Of a stretch of 64,000 bases of DNA, positions 26,843 to 36,273 are shown piece by piece (positions within the stretch are counted from its first letter, which is position 1; each line of letters opens with the position of its first letter). The notes beneath the pieces are model-generated. The model searched no databases and was not told the origin of the DNA. It saw nothing but the letters and a program-made list of their open reading frames with translations. The DNA is taken from assembly GCA_036563615.1 (NCBI GenBank), contig DATCMB010000021.1:186001-250000 (forward strand), written 5' to 3'. The translations under genes were made by a program, and so were the position numbers. The DNA comes from Candidatus Binatia bacterium. Lineage in GTDB: Bacteria; Desulfobacterota; Binatia; UBA12015.

Positions 26843-26916
26843 CGGGGTGTAGCTCAGACTGGTAGAGCACTGCGTTCGGGACGCAGGGGCCGCAGGTTCA
26901 AATCCTGTCACCCCGA
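26843..26916 (+). tRNA. tRNA-Pro (anticodon CGG)
   Basis: A complete 74-base cloverleaf can be drawn: acceptor CGGGGTG with CACCCCG, D arm GCTC/GAGC, anticodon stem CTGCG/CGCAG with loop TTCGGGA giving anticodon CGG, variable loop GGGCC, and T arm GCAGG-TTCAAAT-CCTGT. The discriminator base is A and the CCA end is not encoded. It reads the proline codon CCG, frequent in this GC-rich genome. It lies between the phosphoesterase gene and a membrane protein gene. Confidence 0.95.
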
Positions 26917-27088
26917 CTCATCGCCCGAGGGGGACCGAGTCCCCCTCGCTCGCGCGATGCGCCCGCGGGAGCGGCCGCTCCCGTCTCCCGGCTCGGCGGC
27001 TCGTGCGCGGCGCGAGCCGTCCGGTCGAGCCCGCTTTCTTGCGGGACACGCTTGCGGGCCAGAGCGACGGTGGTATACGGCGCGCACC

Positions 27089-27562
27089 TTGCCTCGGCGC
27101 GCGTTCGCATCGCCACGACGTCTCGTCGTGCTCGCTGGCGCCCTCGTGCTCCTCGCGCAAGGTCACGCCGCGCCGGCCTGGGCGCAGCTCGAGAACGGCG
27201 CGCCGCGCGCCGAGACCTTCACGCCAATGACGCCGCTGCGTCCGCCGATCGGGTCGTCGCCGGAGAGCGTCGCGCAGCAGCTCGAGGCGCTGCGGCTCGA
27301 GCTCGGCGAGCTGCGGGCGTCCGTGCAGGGTGAGGTGCCACCGCCCTGGGCGGTCGCGATGCAGGAGCAGCTCGACCAGCGCATCGAGCGCATGGCGCAG
27401 ATGCAGGAGCGCCTCGCGGCGCGGATCGAGACCCCGACGCCGCGCCTCGACGAGCCGATCGTGCTGTTCACGGTCGCGGGCTGCATGCTGCTGTTCGGCT
27501 TCATCGCCGGGCGCGCCGTGCAGCGCCGCAGCAACCGGCGCGATCTGCGGCTGCGTCTGTGA
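27089..27562 (+). CDS. Exported coiled-coil protein with C-terminal membrane anchor
   Basis: 157 residues if started at the TTG that places a basic n-region and a hydrophobic core (LVVLAGALVLLAQGHAAP) before the likely cleavage site AWAQ; no ATG offers this. The middle is a heptad-like helix (VAQQLEALRLELGELRA, LDQRIERMAQMQERLAARI). Near the C-terminus one membrane helix (IVLFTVAGCMLLFGFIAG) is followed by a strongly basic tail, which suggests a periplasmic coiled coil held in the inner membrane. It overlaps plsY by 4 bases. I do not recognise the family; the start is uncertain. Confidence 0.6.
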   Translation: MPRRAFASPRRLVVLAGALVLLAQGHAAPAWAQLENGAPRAETFTPMTPLRPPIGSSPESVAQQLEALRLELGELRASVQGEVPPPWAVAMQEQLDQRIERMAQMQERLAARIETPTPRLDEPIVLFTVAGCMLLFGFIAGRAVQRRSNRRDLRLRL

Positions 27563-28188
27563 TCGCCACCCTCGCCGGGATCGCTGTCGTCTCCTACCTG
27601 GTGGGGTCGATCCCCTCCGGCCTGCTGCTCGCCCGGCTCGCCAACGTCGACGTCCGCAAGACGGGCAGCGGCAACATCGGCGCGACCAACGTCGCGCGCT
27701 CGGCGGGCAAGACGCTCGGGCTCCTGACGCTGCTCTTCGACGCCCTGAAGGGCGCCGTGCCGGTCCTGGTGGTCGAGGGGCTCGACCTGCTCGCGGGGGC
27801 GGGTCCGGAGATCTCGCTGTACGGCCAGATCACGGCGGCCGTCGCCGCGGTGACCGGGCACGTCTTCCCGATCACGCTCGGCTTTCGCGGCGGCAAGGGG
27901 GTGGCGACCGCCCTGGGAGCGGTGGCGGCGCTCGCGCCGGCGGCGCTGCCGCTGCCGCTCCTCGCCTTCCTCCTGGCCGTCGGCCTCTCGCGGTGGGTGT
28001 CGCTGGGCTCGATCTGCGCGGCGATGGCGGCGCCGTTCGGCTCGATCCTGGCGGGCTACCCGGTCGCCGTCTCGGCGGCCCTCACCGTCCTCGCCTGCCT
28101 GATCCTGTTCCGCCACCGCGACAACATGGCGCGGATCCGAGCAGGGACGGAGCCGCGCTGGGGCGAGCGGGCGACCCCGAAGGAGTGA
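27559..28188 (+). CDS. plsY: Glycerol-3-phosphate acyltransferase PlsY
   Basis: 209 residues with a GTG start overlapping the upstream gene by 4 bases. The PlsY motifs are present: GSIPSGLLLARL, KTGSGNIGATNVAR, LKGAVPVL and HVFPITLGFRGGKGVAT. About five to six membrane helices are visible. It transfers the acyl group from acyl-phosphate (made by PlsX) to glycerol-3-phosphate, the first step of phospholipid synthesis at the inner membrane. plsX is not in the window. Confidence 0.95.
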   Translation: MIATLAGIAVVSYLVGSIPSGLLLARLANVDVRKTGSGNIGATNVARSAGKTLGLLTLLFDALKGAVPVLVVEGLDLLAGAGPEISLYGQITAAVAAVTGHVFPITLGFRGGKGVATALGAVAALAPAALPLPLLAFLLAVGLSRWVSLGSICAAMAAPFGSILAGYPVAVSAALTVLACLILFRHRDNMARIRAGTEPRWGERATPKE

Positions 28189-28249
28189 AGCGGGCGGGCG
28201 GCCGGCGGGTCCACAGCGCCTTTGTCGCGCCAGCCCTGTTGCCTCTTCT

Positions 28250-28264
28250 TTGGGCATTGCCCAA
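28250..28264. repeat. Palindrome TTGGGCA-T-TGCCCAA upstream of amtB
   Basis: A perfect 7-bp inverted repeat with one central base, followed 3 bases later by a third half-site TTGGGC at 28268-28273. It lies about 65 bases upstream of the sigma-54-type promoter, where an enhancer-binding activator could sit. The binding protein is unknown. Confidence 0.45.
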
Positions 28265-28281
28265 TTCTTGGGCGGCCCGAC

Positions 28282-28298
28282 TGCGCAACGAACGTGCA
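28282..28298. promoter_or_regulatory. NtrC-like activator site
   Basis: TGCGC-N7-GTGCA differs at one base from the NtrC dimer consensus TGCAC-N7-GTGCA. Its centre is about 63 bases before the predicted start, close for an enhancer but in the expected region. Confidence 0.45.
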
Positions 28299-28326
28299 CG
28301 CTCCTCGAAATTGCTGGCACGGGGGG

Positions 28327-28342
28327 CGGCACCCACCTTGCT
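28327..28342 (+). promoter_or_regulatory. Sigma-54-type promoter for amtB
   Basis: CGGCACCCACCTTGCT matches the sigma-54 consensus (GGCAC-N5-TTGC, with GG and GC 10 bases apart). The expected start is near 28353, just before the GAGAGGG ribosome site of amtB. Nitrogen regulation through NtrC is the known control of amtB-PII genes and fits this site. Confidence 0.65.
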
Positions 28343-28360
28343 CCACGAGCCGCCCTCCTG

Positions 28361-28367
28361 AGAGGGA
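28361..28367 (+). promoter_or_regulatory. Ribosome-binding site deciding the amtB start
   Basis: GAGAGGG lies 4 bases before the ATG at 28372. The alternative ATG at 28411 has no such site, which supports the upstream start. Confidence 0.5.
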
Positions 28368-28371
28368 TTGC

Positions 28372-29745
28372 ATGGCCGAGGGCCGGCTCCCGCACTTTCC
28401 GTTCGGACACATGACGAAGAGGATCTCCATGTTGGCGCTCGTCGCCGTGGCGCTCGCGTACGCGAGCGGTACCGCGTGGGCGCAGGACGCCGCCGCGGCG
28501 CCGACGATCGACAAGGCCGACACGGCCTGGCTGATCGTCGCGACCGCGTTCGTCATGCTGATGACCGCTCCCGGCCTGGCGCTGTTCTACGGCGGCCTCG
28601 TGCGGCGCAACAACGTGCTCGGGGTGCTGATGCAGTGCCTCGTGTGCCTCGCCGCGGTCAGCGTCCAGTGGATCCTGATCGGCTACACGCTGGCCTTCGG
28701 GGCGTCGCAGAACGGGCTGATCGGCGGCCTCGACTTCCTCGGTCTGTCCGGCGTCACCGCCGAGCCGAACCCGGACTACTCCGCGAGCATCCCGCAGCTC
28801 ACCTTCATGGCGTTCCAGGGGACGTTCGCGGTGATCACGCCGGCGCTGATCGTCGGCGCGTTCGCCGAGCGGATGAAGTTCAGCGCCTTCCTGATCTTCA
28901 CGCTGCTCTGGGCGACCCTGATCTACGACCCGCTCGCGCACTGGGTGTGGGGCGTCGGCGGCTGGATCCGCGGCCTCGGCGCGCTCGACTTCGCGGGCGG
29001 GACGGTCGTCCACATCAGCTCGGGCGCCTCGGCGCTCGCCGCAGCGCTGCTGATCGGCAAGCGCATCGGCTACGGGCACGAGCCGATGCCGCCGCACAAC
29101 CTGCCCTTCACGGTGGTCGGCGCGGCGCTGCTGTGGTTCGGCTGGTTCGGCTTCAACGCTGGCAGCGCGCTCGCCGCCGACGGCATCGCGGCGAACGCCT
29201 TCGTCACGACCAACGCCGGCGCCGCCGCGGCGACGCTCGGCTGGATGACGATCGAGTGGCTCAAGCGCGGCAAGCCGACGGTGCTCGGCGCCGCCACCGG
29301 CGCGGTCGCGGGTCTGGTCGCGATCACGCCGGGCGCGGGCTTCATCACGCCGCTCGCGGCGATCGTGATCGGCTTCGTCGCCGGCGTCGTCTGCTTCTAC
29401 GGGATCAAGCTCAAGGAGATGCTCGGCGCGGACGACGCGCTCGACGTGGTCGGCGTGCACGGCGTCGGCGGCACCTGGGGCGCGCTGGCGACCGGGCTGT
29501 TCGCCACGACGGCGGTCAACCCCGCGGGCGCCAACGGCCTCTTCTACGGAAACCCAGGACAGCTCTTGACGCAGGCGATCGGCGTCGTCGCGACGCTGGT
29601 CTTCTGCTTCGTGGGCGCCTTCATCCTGCTCAAGGTCACCGACGTGCTGGTGGGTCTGCGTGCCGACGAGGAGGACGAGATCTCCGGGCTCGATCTGAGC
29701 CAGCACAGCGAGCGCGCCTACGTCCTTGGCGCGGTGGCGGAGTGA
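28372..29745 (+). CDS. amtB: Ammonium transporter
   Basis: 457 residues. A signal peptide (LALVAVALAYASGTAWAQ) precedes eleven hydrophobic helices, as in proteobacterial AmtB. Diagnostic stretches are APGLALFYGGLVR, AFAERMKFSAFL, the pore histidines in VVHISSGASALAAA and HGVGGTWGALATG, and WFGWFGFNAGSA. It conducts ammonium across the inner membrane and is gated by binding of PII. The sigma-54-like promoter and NtrC-like site upstream point to induction under nitrogen limitation. The PII gene follows 98 bases later. Confidence 0.96.
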   Translation: MAEGRLPHFPFGHMTKRISMLALVAVALAYASGTAWAQDAAAAPTIDKADTAWLIVATAFVMLMTAPGLALFYGGLVRRNNVLGVLMQCLVCLAAVSVQWILIGYTLAFGASQNGLIGGLDFLGLSGVTAEPNPDYSASIPQLTFMAFQGTFAVITPALIVGAFAERMKFSAFLIFTLLWATLIYDPLAHWVWGVGGWIRGLGALDFAGGTVVHISSGASALAAALLIGKRIGYGHEPMPPHNLPFTVVGAALLWFGWFGFNAGSALAADGIAANAFVTTNAGAAAATLGWMTIEWLKRGKPTVLGAATGAVAGLVAITPGAGFITPLAAIVIGFVAGVVCFYGIKLKEMLGADDALDVVGVHGVGGTWGALATGLFATTAVNPAGANGLFYGNPGQLLTQAIGVVATLVFCFVGAFILLKVTDVLVGLRADEEDEISGLDLSQHSERAYVLGAVAE

Positions 29746-29759
29746 GGGTGGGCGCGTGA

Positions 29760-30182
<423 letters not shown>

Positions 30183-30212
30183 GCCGCGCCGCCGAACGTC
30201 AAGAACAAGCAC

Positions 30213-30226
30213 TTCAACTTTCAACT
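30213..30226. repeat. Tandem 7-base repeat in the glnA leader
   Basis: TTCAACT occurs twice in direct contact, in the AT-richer part of the 138-base gap between the PII gene and glnA. It could be a regulator site; no match to a known operator is claimed. Confidence 0.3.
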
Positions 30227-30320
30227 GTCTGGACCGCTCCTGGCGCGTTCGGGACACGGGTCCTGCTCGCGGGGAGTTTGCAGCCCTGGATGAACCAGGA
30301 GACGTGGAGGTAATCGTTCG

Positions 30321-31745
<1,425 letters not shown>

Positions 31746-31760
31746 GCGCGTCGTGCGGAG

Positions 31761-31822
31761 GCCGCGCGGCCTTGGGCCGCGCGGCGACGCGACGAGGAAG
31801 CCGGGGGAGCGCCCCGGCTTTT
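31761..31822 (+). terminator. Double-hairpin terminator of glnA
   Basis: First a perfect 11-bp stem with loop TTG (31761-31771 with 31775-31785), extended by an outer 7-bp stem; then AAGCCGGGG/CCCCGGCTT (31798-31806 with 31812-31820) followed by TTTT-C. The second hairpin is a canonical Rho-independent terminator. Confidence 0.9.
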
Positions 31823-31887
31823 CTCGTTTCTGGCGCCCGATGCGCCCGCGTTGCAGCCCCGGCGTGTCCCGCCCGGCGACGCAAAAT

Positions 31888-31905
31888 TATGTCACGCGTG
31901 ACATA
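31888..31905. promoter_or_regulatory. 18-bp perfect palindrome, probable operator
   Basis: TATGTCACGCGTGACATA is a perfect inverted repeat without spacer, flanked by a second short CCCGGC/GCCGGG pair. It lies 71 bases before the lipoprotein start and after the glnA terminator, so it is placed to control that gene. The form suits a TetR- or GntR-type dimer; the regulator is not in the window. Confidence 0.55.
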
Positions 31906-31976
31906 GCCGCCGGGTGCGAAGCCGGGTTAAGACGACCGGCACCGGCGCTGCCGGCGAGCAGCGCGAGGAGGTGCCG

Positions 31977-32789
31977 ATGCCGAGCCGAGCGCGACGATCC
32001 CGAGGCACGCGCGCCGCGTGCGCGCTGCTCGTCTCCCTCGTGCTGACCGCGACCTGGTCGTGCGGCGGCGGAGACGGCAATGGCGACGACGGCGGCCCGG
32101 TCGCCGGCGAGCTGCTGTTCGACGGCAGCGCCGGCGAGCTCGTGCCGCACGACACCGGCCGCAGCGCCGTCTACCGCGTCTCCGCGACCTTCGAGGGCGA
32201 GACCCAGGTCTCGAGCTTCACCTCGACGATCACCGAGAACGGCGACGACGGCAGCTTCCAGACCCGCTTCGAGTCCGCGACCGGCGCGCTCGCGCGCAGC
32301 GTGTCGCGCGACACCGGAGACGAGGTTCGCGTCGAGCGCTTCGTCAACGACCCCGGCGGACCGGACGAGCGCGACGCCGTGCTCGAGCCGCCGGTCGTCG
32401 TCGTGCGCACGCCGGTGATCGCGGGCGACGCGATCGAGACCTCGTTCGCGCGCCCGCTCGACCTGACGATCACGGTCGACGGCGTGGCGGAGCGCCGCCA
32501 GGTGCTGTTCGTCGGCAGCGCGCGCCGCGTCCCCGAAGCGAACGACACGGTCACGGTGCCGGCGGGGACGTTCGCCGCCGTGCGCTACACGGTGTCCGCG
32601 CACGGCGAGGCGACGATCCCGATCCTCGGCCAGGGGCTGCGCTTCACGGCCGACGTCGCGGGGCACGAGTGGTTCGCCCCGGGAGCGGGCGGCGTGAAGG
32701 AGGATCTCGAGGTGACGCTGCGCGCCGCCGATGCGCGGACGTCGGTGCGCTTCGTCACCGAGCGCGTGGCGCCCGAGGTGACGCCGTGA
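31977..32789 (+). CDS. Putative secreted lipoprotein, unknown function
   Basis: 270 residues from an ATG with a strong GAGGAGGT site. The N-terminus is basic, then hydrophobic, ending at TATWSCGGGDG, a lipobox-like cysteine with a Gly/Asp spacer. The mature part is beta-rich with phrases such as DTGRSAVYRVSATFEGE and TVPAGTFAAVRYTVSA, the latter seen in proteins that process soluble or surface beta-barrel repeats. No catalytic residues are evident. It is a single-gene unit behind the 18-bp palindrome and converges on the acyl-CoA ligase genes. Confidence 0.75.
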   Translation: MPSRARRSRGTRAACALLVSLVLTATWSCGGGDGNGDDGGPVAGELLFDGSAGELVPHDTGRSAVYRVSATFEGETQVSSFTSTITENGDDGSFQTRFESATGALARSVSRDTGDEVRVERFVNDPGGPDERDAVLEPPVVVVRTPVIAGDAIETSFARPLDLTITVDGVAERRQVLFVGSARRVPEANDTVTVPAGTFAAVRYTVSAHGEATIPILGQGLRFTADVAGHEWFAPGAGGVKEDLEVTLRAADARTSVRFVTERVAPEVTP

Positions 32790-32861
32790 GCGACGCGGGT
32801 TGCGTCGAGCAGCTCGACGGGCATGCCCTCCGTCCGCAGCGAGGGCCTCCGCCGCTCGCCG

Positions 32862-34328
32862 CTAGCGCGTCGCCGTCGTGCTCGCGACGAGCCGGTCGCG
32901 GATCTCGCGCCGCTTGATCTTGCCCGCGCTCGTCTTGGGCAGCGCGTCGACCACCACCAGCTCGCGGGGCAGCTTGAAGCCGGCGAGGTGCGGGCGCGCG
33001 AACTCACGCAGATCCTCGCAGGTGACGGGCGCGCGCGCGACCACCGCGGCCGTGACCTGCTCGCCCCAGCGCTCGTGCGGCATGCCGAACACCGCGACCT
33101 CGGCGACCGCCGGATGGCGTCCGAGCACGGCCTCGATCTCCTCCGGGCTCACGTTCTCGCCGCCGGTGATGATGATCTCCTTGAGGCGCCCGGTGATGAA
33201 CACGTGGCCGTCCTCGTCCATGCGGCCGAGGTCGCCGGTGTGCAGCCAGCCGTCGCGCAGCGCGGCGGCGGTCGCCTCGGGGTCGTCGAGGTAGCCACGC
33301 ATGACGACCGGCCCGCGCGCGACGATCTCGCCGGTCTCCCCGGGTGCTGCGAGCCCGCCGGAGCGCGACTCGATCGCGACCGCGAGCAGCGCGTGCGCGC
33401 GTCCCACCGTGCCGGGACGCTCGAGCGCCTCGCGGCCGACCGCCATCGTGAGCCCGTCGGTGCTCTCCGTCTGGCCGTAGGCCTCGATGATCTCCGCGTT
33501 CGCGAAGCGCTCGGCGAGCTGGTGCTTGACGTCCATCGGCGTCAGCGCGCTGCCGACCGAGACCTTCTCGACCCGGCTCGTGTCGCCGAGCTCGCGCGAC
33601 TCGAGCAGCGGCCCGATCATCGCGGGCACGAGCGGCAGGTCGGTGACGCCGTGCTCGCGGATCAGCCGCACGACGCGCTCGGGCGCGAAGCCGCCCAGCA
33701 CGACGGTGCCGCCGCTCAAGAGCCGCGCGAGGTAGTGCGAGACGAAGATCGGGTTGTGGCAGAGCGGGCTCACCACCGCGGCGACCGAGCGCTCGTGGTC
33801 GCGCCGCGTCTTCATCACCGCGGCCGCGGCCCACAACATGTTGGCGTGCGTGAGAACGACGCCCTTCGGACGCCCCGTGGTGCCCGAGGTGTAGGCGATC
33901 ACCGCGACGTCGTCGTCCATCGCGTCGCTCGCGCGCGTGGCGGCGTGCGGCAGCGGCTCGATCCGGCGCGCGCCGTCGCGCGCGTCGACCACGAGCCGCA
34001 CCGTCGCGCCGGCGTGGGCGAGCAGCGCGTCCGCCTCACCGGGCGTCAAGCGCGGATTCAGCGGCACCAGCACCGCGCCCGCGCGCCAGACGCCGAACAC
34101 CGCGGCGATGTGCGGCGCCGCGTTCTCGACCGCGAGGCCGACGCGCTCGCCGCGCGTCACGCCCTTCGCGACGAGCTCGGCCGCGACCTCGCTCGCGACG
34201 GAGTCGAGCGTGACGACGTCGGTGCGACGCTCGTCCTCGACGATCGGCGCCCAGCTGCGGCCGCGCAGCCGCGCGACGGCGAGCGCCTCGTCGAGGCGGT
34301 AGCCCCGACGGTCGCCCGCGTCGCTCAC
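32862..34328 (-). CDS. AMP-forming acyl-CoA ligase
   Basis: 488 residues, ANL superfamily. Core motifs in order: AYTSGTTGRPKG (ATP loop, about 146-157), the aromatic/acyl pocket region with EAYGQTEST, GWLHTGDLGRMDEDGHVFITG and the C-terminal catalytic lysine motif PKTSAGKIKRREIRD. It activates a carboxylate to acyl-AMP and then acyl-CoA; substrate length is not clear. It overlaps the second ligase gene upstream by 4 bases. It is shorter than typical long-chain enzymes because the N-terminal part is compact. Confidence 0.9.
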   Translation of the reverse strand: MSDAGDRRGYRLDEALAVARLRGRSWAPIVEDERRTDVVTLDSVASEVAAELVAKGVTRGERVGLAVENAAPHIAAVFGVWRAGAVLVPLNPRLTPGEADALLAHAGATVRLVVDARDGARRIEPLPHAATRASDAMDDDVAVIAYTSGTTGRPKGVVLTHANMLWAAAAVMKTRRDHERSVAAVVSPLCHNPIFVSHYLARLLSGGTVVLGGFAPERVVRLIREHGVTDLPLVPAMIGPLLESRELGDTSRVEKVSVGSALTPMDVKHQLAERFANAEIIEAYGQTESTDGLTMAVGREALERPGTVGRAHALLAVAIESRSGGLAAPGETGEIVARGPVVMRGYLDDPEATAAALRDGWLHTGDLGRMDEDGHVFITGRLKEIIITGGENVSPEEIEAVLGRHPAVAEVAVFGMPHERWGEQVTAAVVARAPVTCEDLREFARPHLAGFKLPRELVVVDALPKTSAGKIKRREIRDRLVASTTATR

Positions 34329-35962
34329 GCGCGTTCCTGCGAGCCGGGCGCCGGGCCGGTCAGCACCTCGAGCTTGCCCTCGGCGAAGCGGCTACGCAGC
34401 ACCTTCTTGTCGAACTTGCCGACGCTCGTCTTCGGCACCTCGTCGATGAAGGACCAGCGCTCGGGGATCCACCAGCGCGCGACGCGGGTCGACAGCGCTT
34501 CCGCGAGCTTCTCGGGCGAGCGCTGCGCGCCCTCGCGCAGCACGACGCAGGCGAGCGGACGCTCCTGCCAGCGGTCGTCGGGCACGCCGATCACGGCGGC
34601 CTCGATCACGTCGGGGTGCGCCATGATCGCGTTCTCGAGCTCGACCGAGGAGATCCACTCGCCGCCCGACTTGATGACGTCCTTCGCGCGGTCGGTGATC
34701 TGGATGAAGCCCTTCTCGTCGACCGTGCCGACGTCGCCCGTGCGCAGCCAGCCGTCGTGGAACTTCTCCGGCGCGGGGTCGCGGTAGTAGCTGCCGGTGA
34801 TCCACGGTCCGCGCACCTCGATCTCGCCGACCGCCTGGCCGTCCCACGGCAGGACGTTGCCGTCGCCGTCGACGATGCGCAGCTCGACGCCGGCGACGAC
34901 GCGGCCCGTCTTCGCGCGCCAGTCCATCTCGTCGGCGATGTCGCAGCCGCGCGGCGGCAGCGCGATCGCGGCGAGCGGGCTCGTCTCGGTCATGCCCCAG
35001 GCCTGGATCATGCGCAGACCGTGGCGCTCCTCGAAGCGCTCCATGAGGATGCGCGGCACCGCCGAGCCGCCGCACACCACCATGCGCAGCGACGACAGAT
35101 CGACGCGCGTCGTCTCCGCGTAGCGCAGGATGTCGCTCCAGATCGTCGGCACGGCGCCGGACAGCGTCGGGCGCGCGAGCTTGATCAGACGACAGAGCCC
35201 CTCCGCCTGCAGGAAGCGTCCCGGCATGACGAGGCTCGCGCCGACCAGCCACGCCGCGTACGGCAGGCCCCACGCGTTGGCGTGGAACATCGGCACGATC
35301 AGCAGCACCGAGTCGTTCTGGTTCAGCGCGAAGACCGCGCCCGAGGTCGCGGCGAGCGAATGGAGGTACGTCGAGCGATGGCTATAGACGACGCCTTTCG
35401 GATCGCCGGTGGTGCCGCTCGTGTAGCACATCGCGGCAGCGCTACTCTCGTCGATCTCCGGCCACGCGAAGCCCGTCGACTCGGCGGCGAGCAGCTCCTC
35501 GTAGCGCAGCGTCTTGCCGAGCGCCGACGCATCGCCATTGCCAACGACGATGATGTGCTCGACGCTCTTGAGCTTGTCCGCGACGCGCGCGAGCAGCGGC
35601 ACGAGCGAGTCGTCGACCAGGATCACCTTGTCCTCGGCGTGGTTGATGACGTAGGCGAGCTGCTCCGGGAACAGGCGGATGTTGAGCGTGTGCAGCACCG
35701 CGCCCATGCTCGGCACGGCGAGATAGGCCTCGAGGTGCTGCTGCTCGTTCCAGCAGAACGTGCCGACGCGGTCGCCGGGTCGGACGCCGAGGCGATCCAG
35801 CGCCGCGGCCAGGCGCTCGACGCGCTCACCGATCTGGCCGAACGTCGCGCGCTGCACGCCCTCGCCGTCGAAGGTGAGCGCCTCGCTGTCCGAGTAGACC
35901 CGCCGCCCGTGCTCGAAGAGGTCGCGGATGGTCAGCGGGTGATCCTGCATCGTGCTCAGCAT
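34325..35962 (-). CDS. Fatty acyl-CoA synthetase (medium/long-chain type)
   Basis: 545 residues from the ATG at 35962, chosen because TGGGAGGA lies 8 bases upstream; an ATG 27 bases earlier lacks such a site. ANL motifs: CYTSGTTGDPKGVVYSHRS, QAWGMTETSPLA, GWLRTGDVGTVDEKGFIQITD, KSGGEWISSVELEN and KTSVGKFDKKVLR. NIRLFPEQLAYVINHAEDK is typical of the FadD-like medium/long-chain group. It forms a two-ligase operon with the next gene and diverges from the histidine kinase. Confidence 0.92.
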   Translation of the reverse strand: MLSTMQDHPLTIRDLFEHGRRVYSDSEALTFDGEGVQRATFGQIGERVERLAAALDRLGVRPGDRVGTFCWNEQQHLEAYLAVPSMGAVLHTLNIRLFPEQLAYVINHAEDKVILVDDSLVPLLARVADKLKSVEHIIVVGNGDASALGKTLRYEELLAAESTGFAWPEIDESSAAAMCYTSGTTGDPKGVVYSHRSTYLHSLAATSGAVFALNQNDSVLLIVPMFHANAWGLPYAAWLVGASLVMPGRFLQAEGLCRLIKLARPTLSGAVPTIWSDILRYAETTRVDLSSLRMVVCGGSAVPRILMERFEERHGLRMIQAWGMTETSPLAAIALPPRGCDIADEMDWRAKTGRVVAGVELRIVDGDGNVLPWDGQAVGEIEVRGPWITGSYYRDPAPEKFHDGWLRTGDVGTVDEKGFIQITDRAKDVIKSGGEWISSVELENAIMAHPDVIEAAVIGVPDDRWQERPLACVVLREGAQRSPEKLAEALSTRVARWWIPERWSFIDEVPKTSVGKFDKKVLRSRFAEGKLEVLTGPAPGSQERA

Positions 35963-36273
35963 GGAACGAATCCTCCCAGAAAATCCCAAGCCGTTCTCCT
36001 AGCGTCCGGCCCACGGCGCGGACAACCGTTCGCCACGCGGGGCAGAAAGCGTCGAGTGGGGCAGAAAGCCCTTGCAACGGGGAGGGCACTTGTGCGAGTG
36101 TCGGCCCCCTCGACGTGCGAGGGTCTCACCACCCACCCGCAGCATGCGCGTCAGGAAAGAAATTCCCGAGCCGACCTCGTTCAGACCTCAGATCACCTGA
36201 CCCTGCAGACCTCGGGCGCATTTCGACGAATCGGAAGTCCCTTTCTTCCCTTCGCTTCTCGTGAGGGCGGCCG
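35963..36273. other. Divergent intergenic region with tandem 12-bp repeats
   Basis: 311 bases between the fatty acyl-CoA synthetase (leftward) and the histidine kinase (rightward). It contains the synthetase ribosome site TGGGAGGA at 35971-35978 and two direct repeats described separately. The half near the kinase is less GC-rich. I see no open frame of its own and no clear sigma-70 or sigma-54 promoter. Confidence 0.6.
36039..36069. repeat. Two direct repeats GGGGCAGAAAGC, 19 bases apart
   Basis: The 12-base sequence occurs at 36039-36050 and again at 36058-36069. The 19-base period puts both copies on nearly the same face of the helix, as for tandem regulator sites. They lie between divergent genes and could control either. 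Confidence 0.5.

Noticed and set aside
26843..27088. tRNA-Pro as a possible integration site
   Set aside because: No integrase gene and no repeat of the tRNA 3' end was seen downstream.
30183..30320. Sigma-54 promoter or glutamine-type riboswitch before glnA
   Set aside because: No GG-N10-GC pair fits the consensus, and no glutamine-riboswitch core could be drawn.
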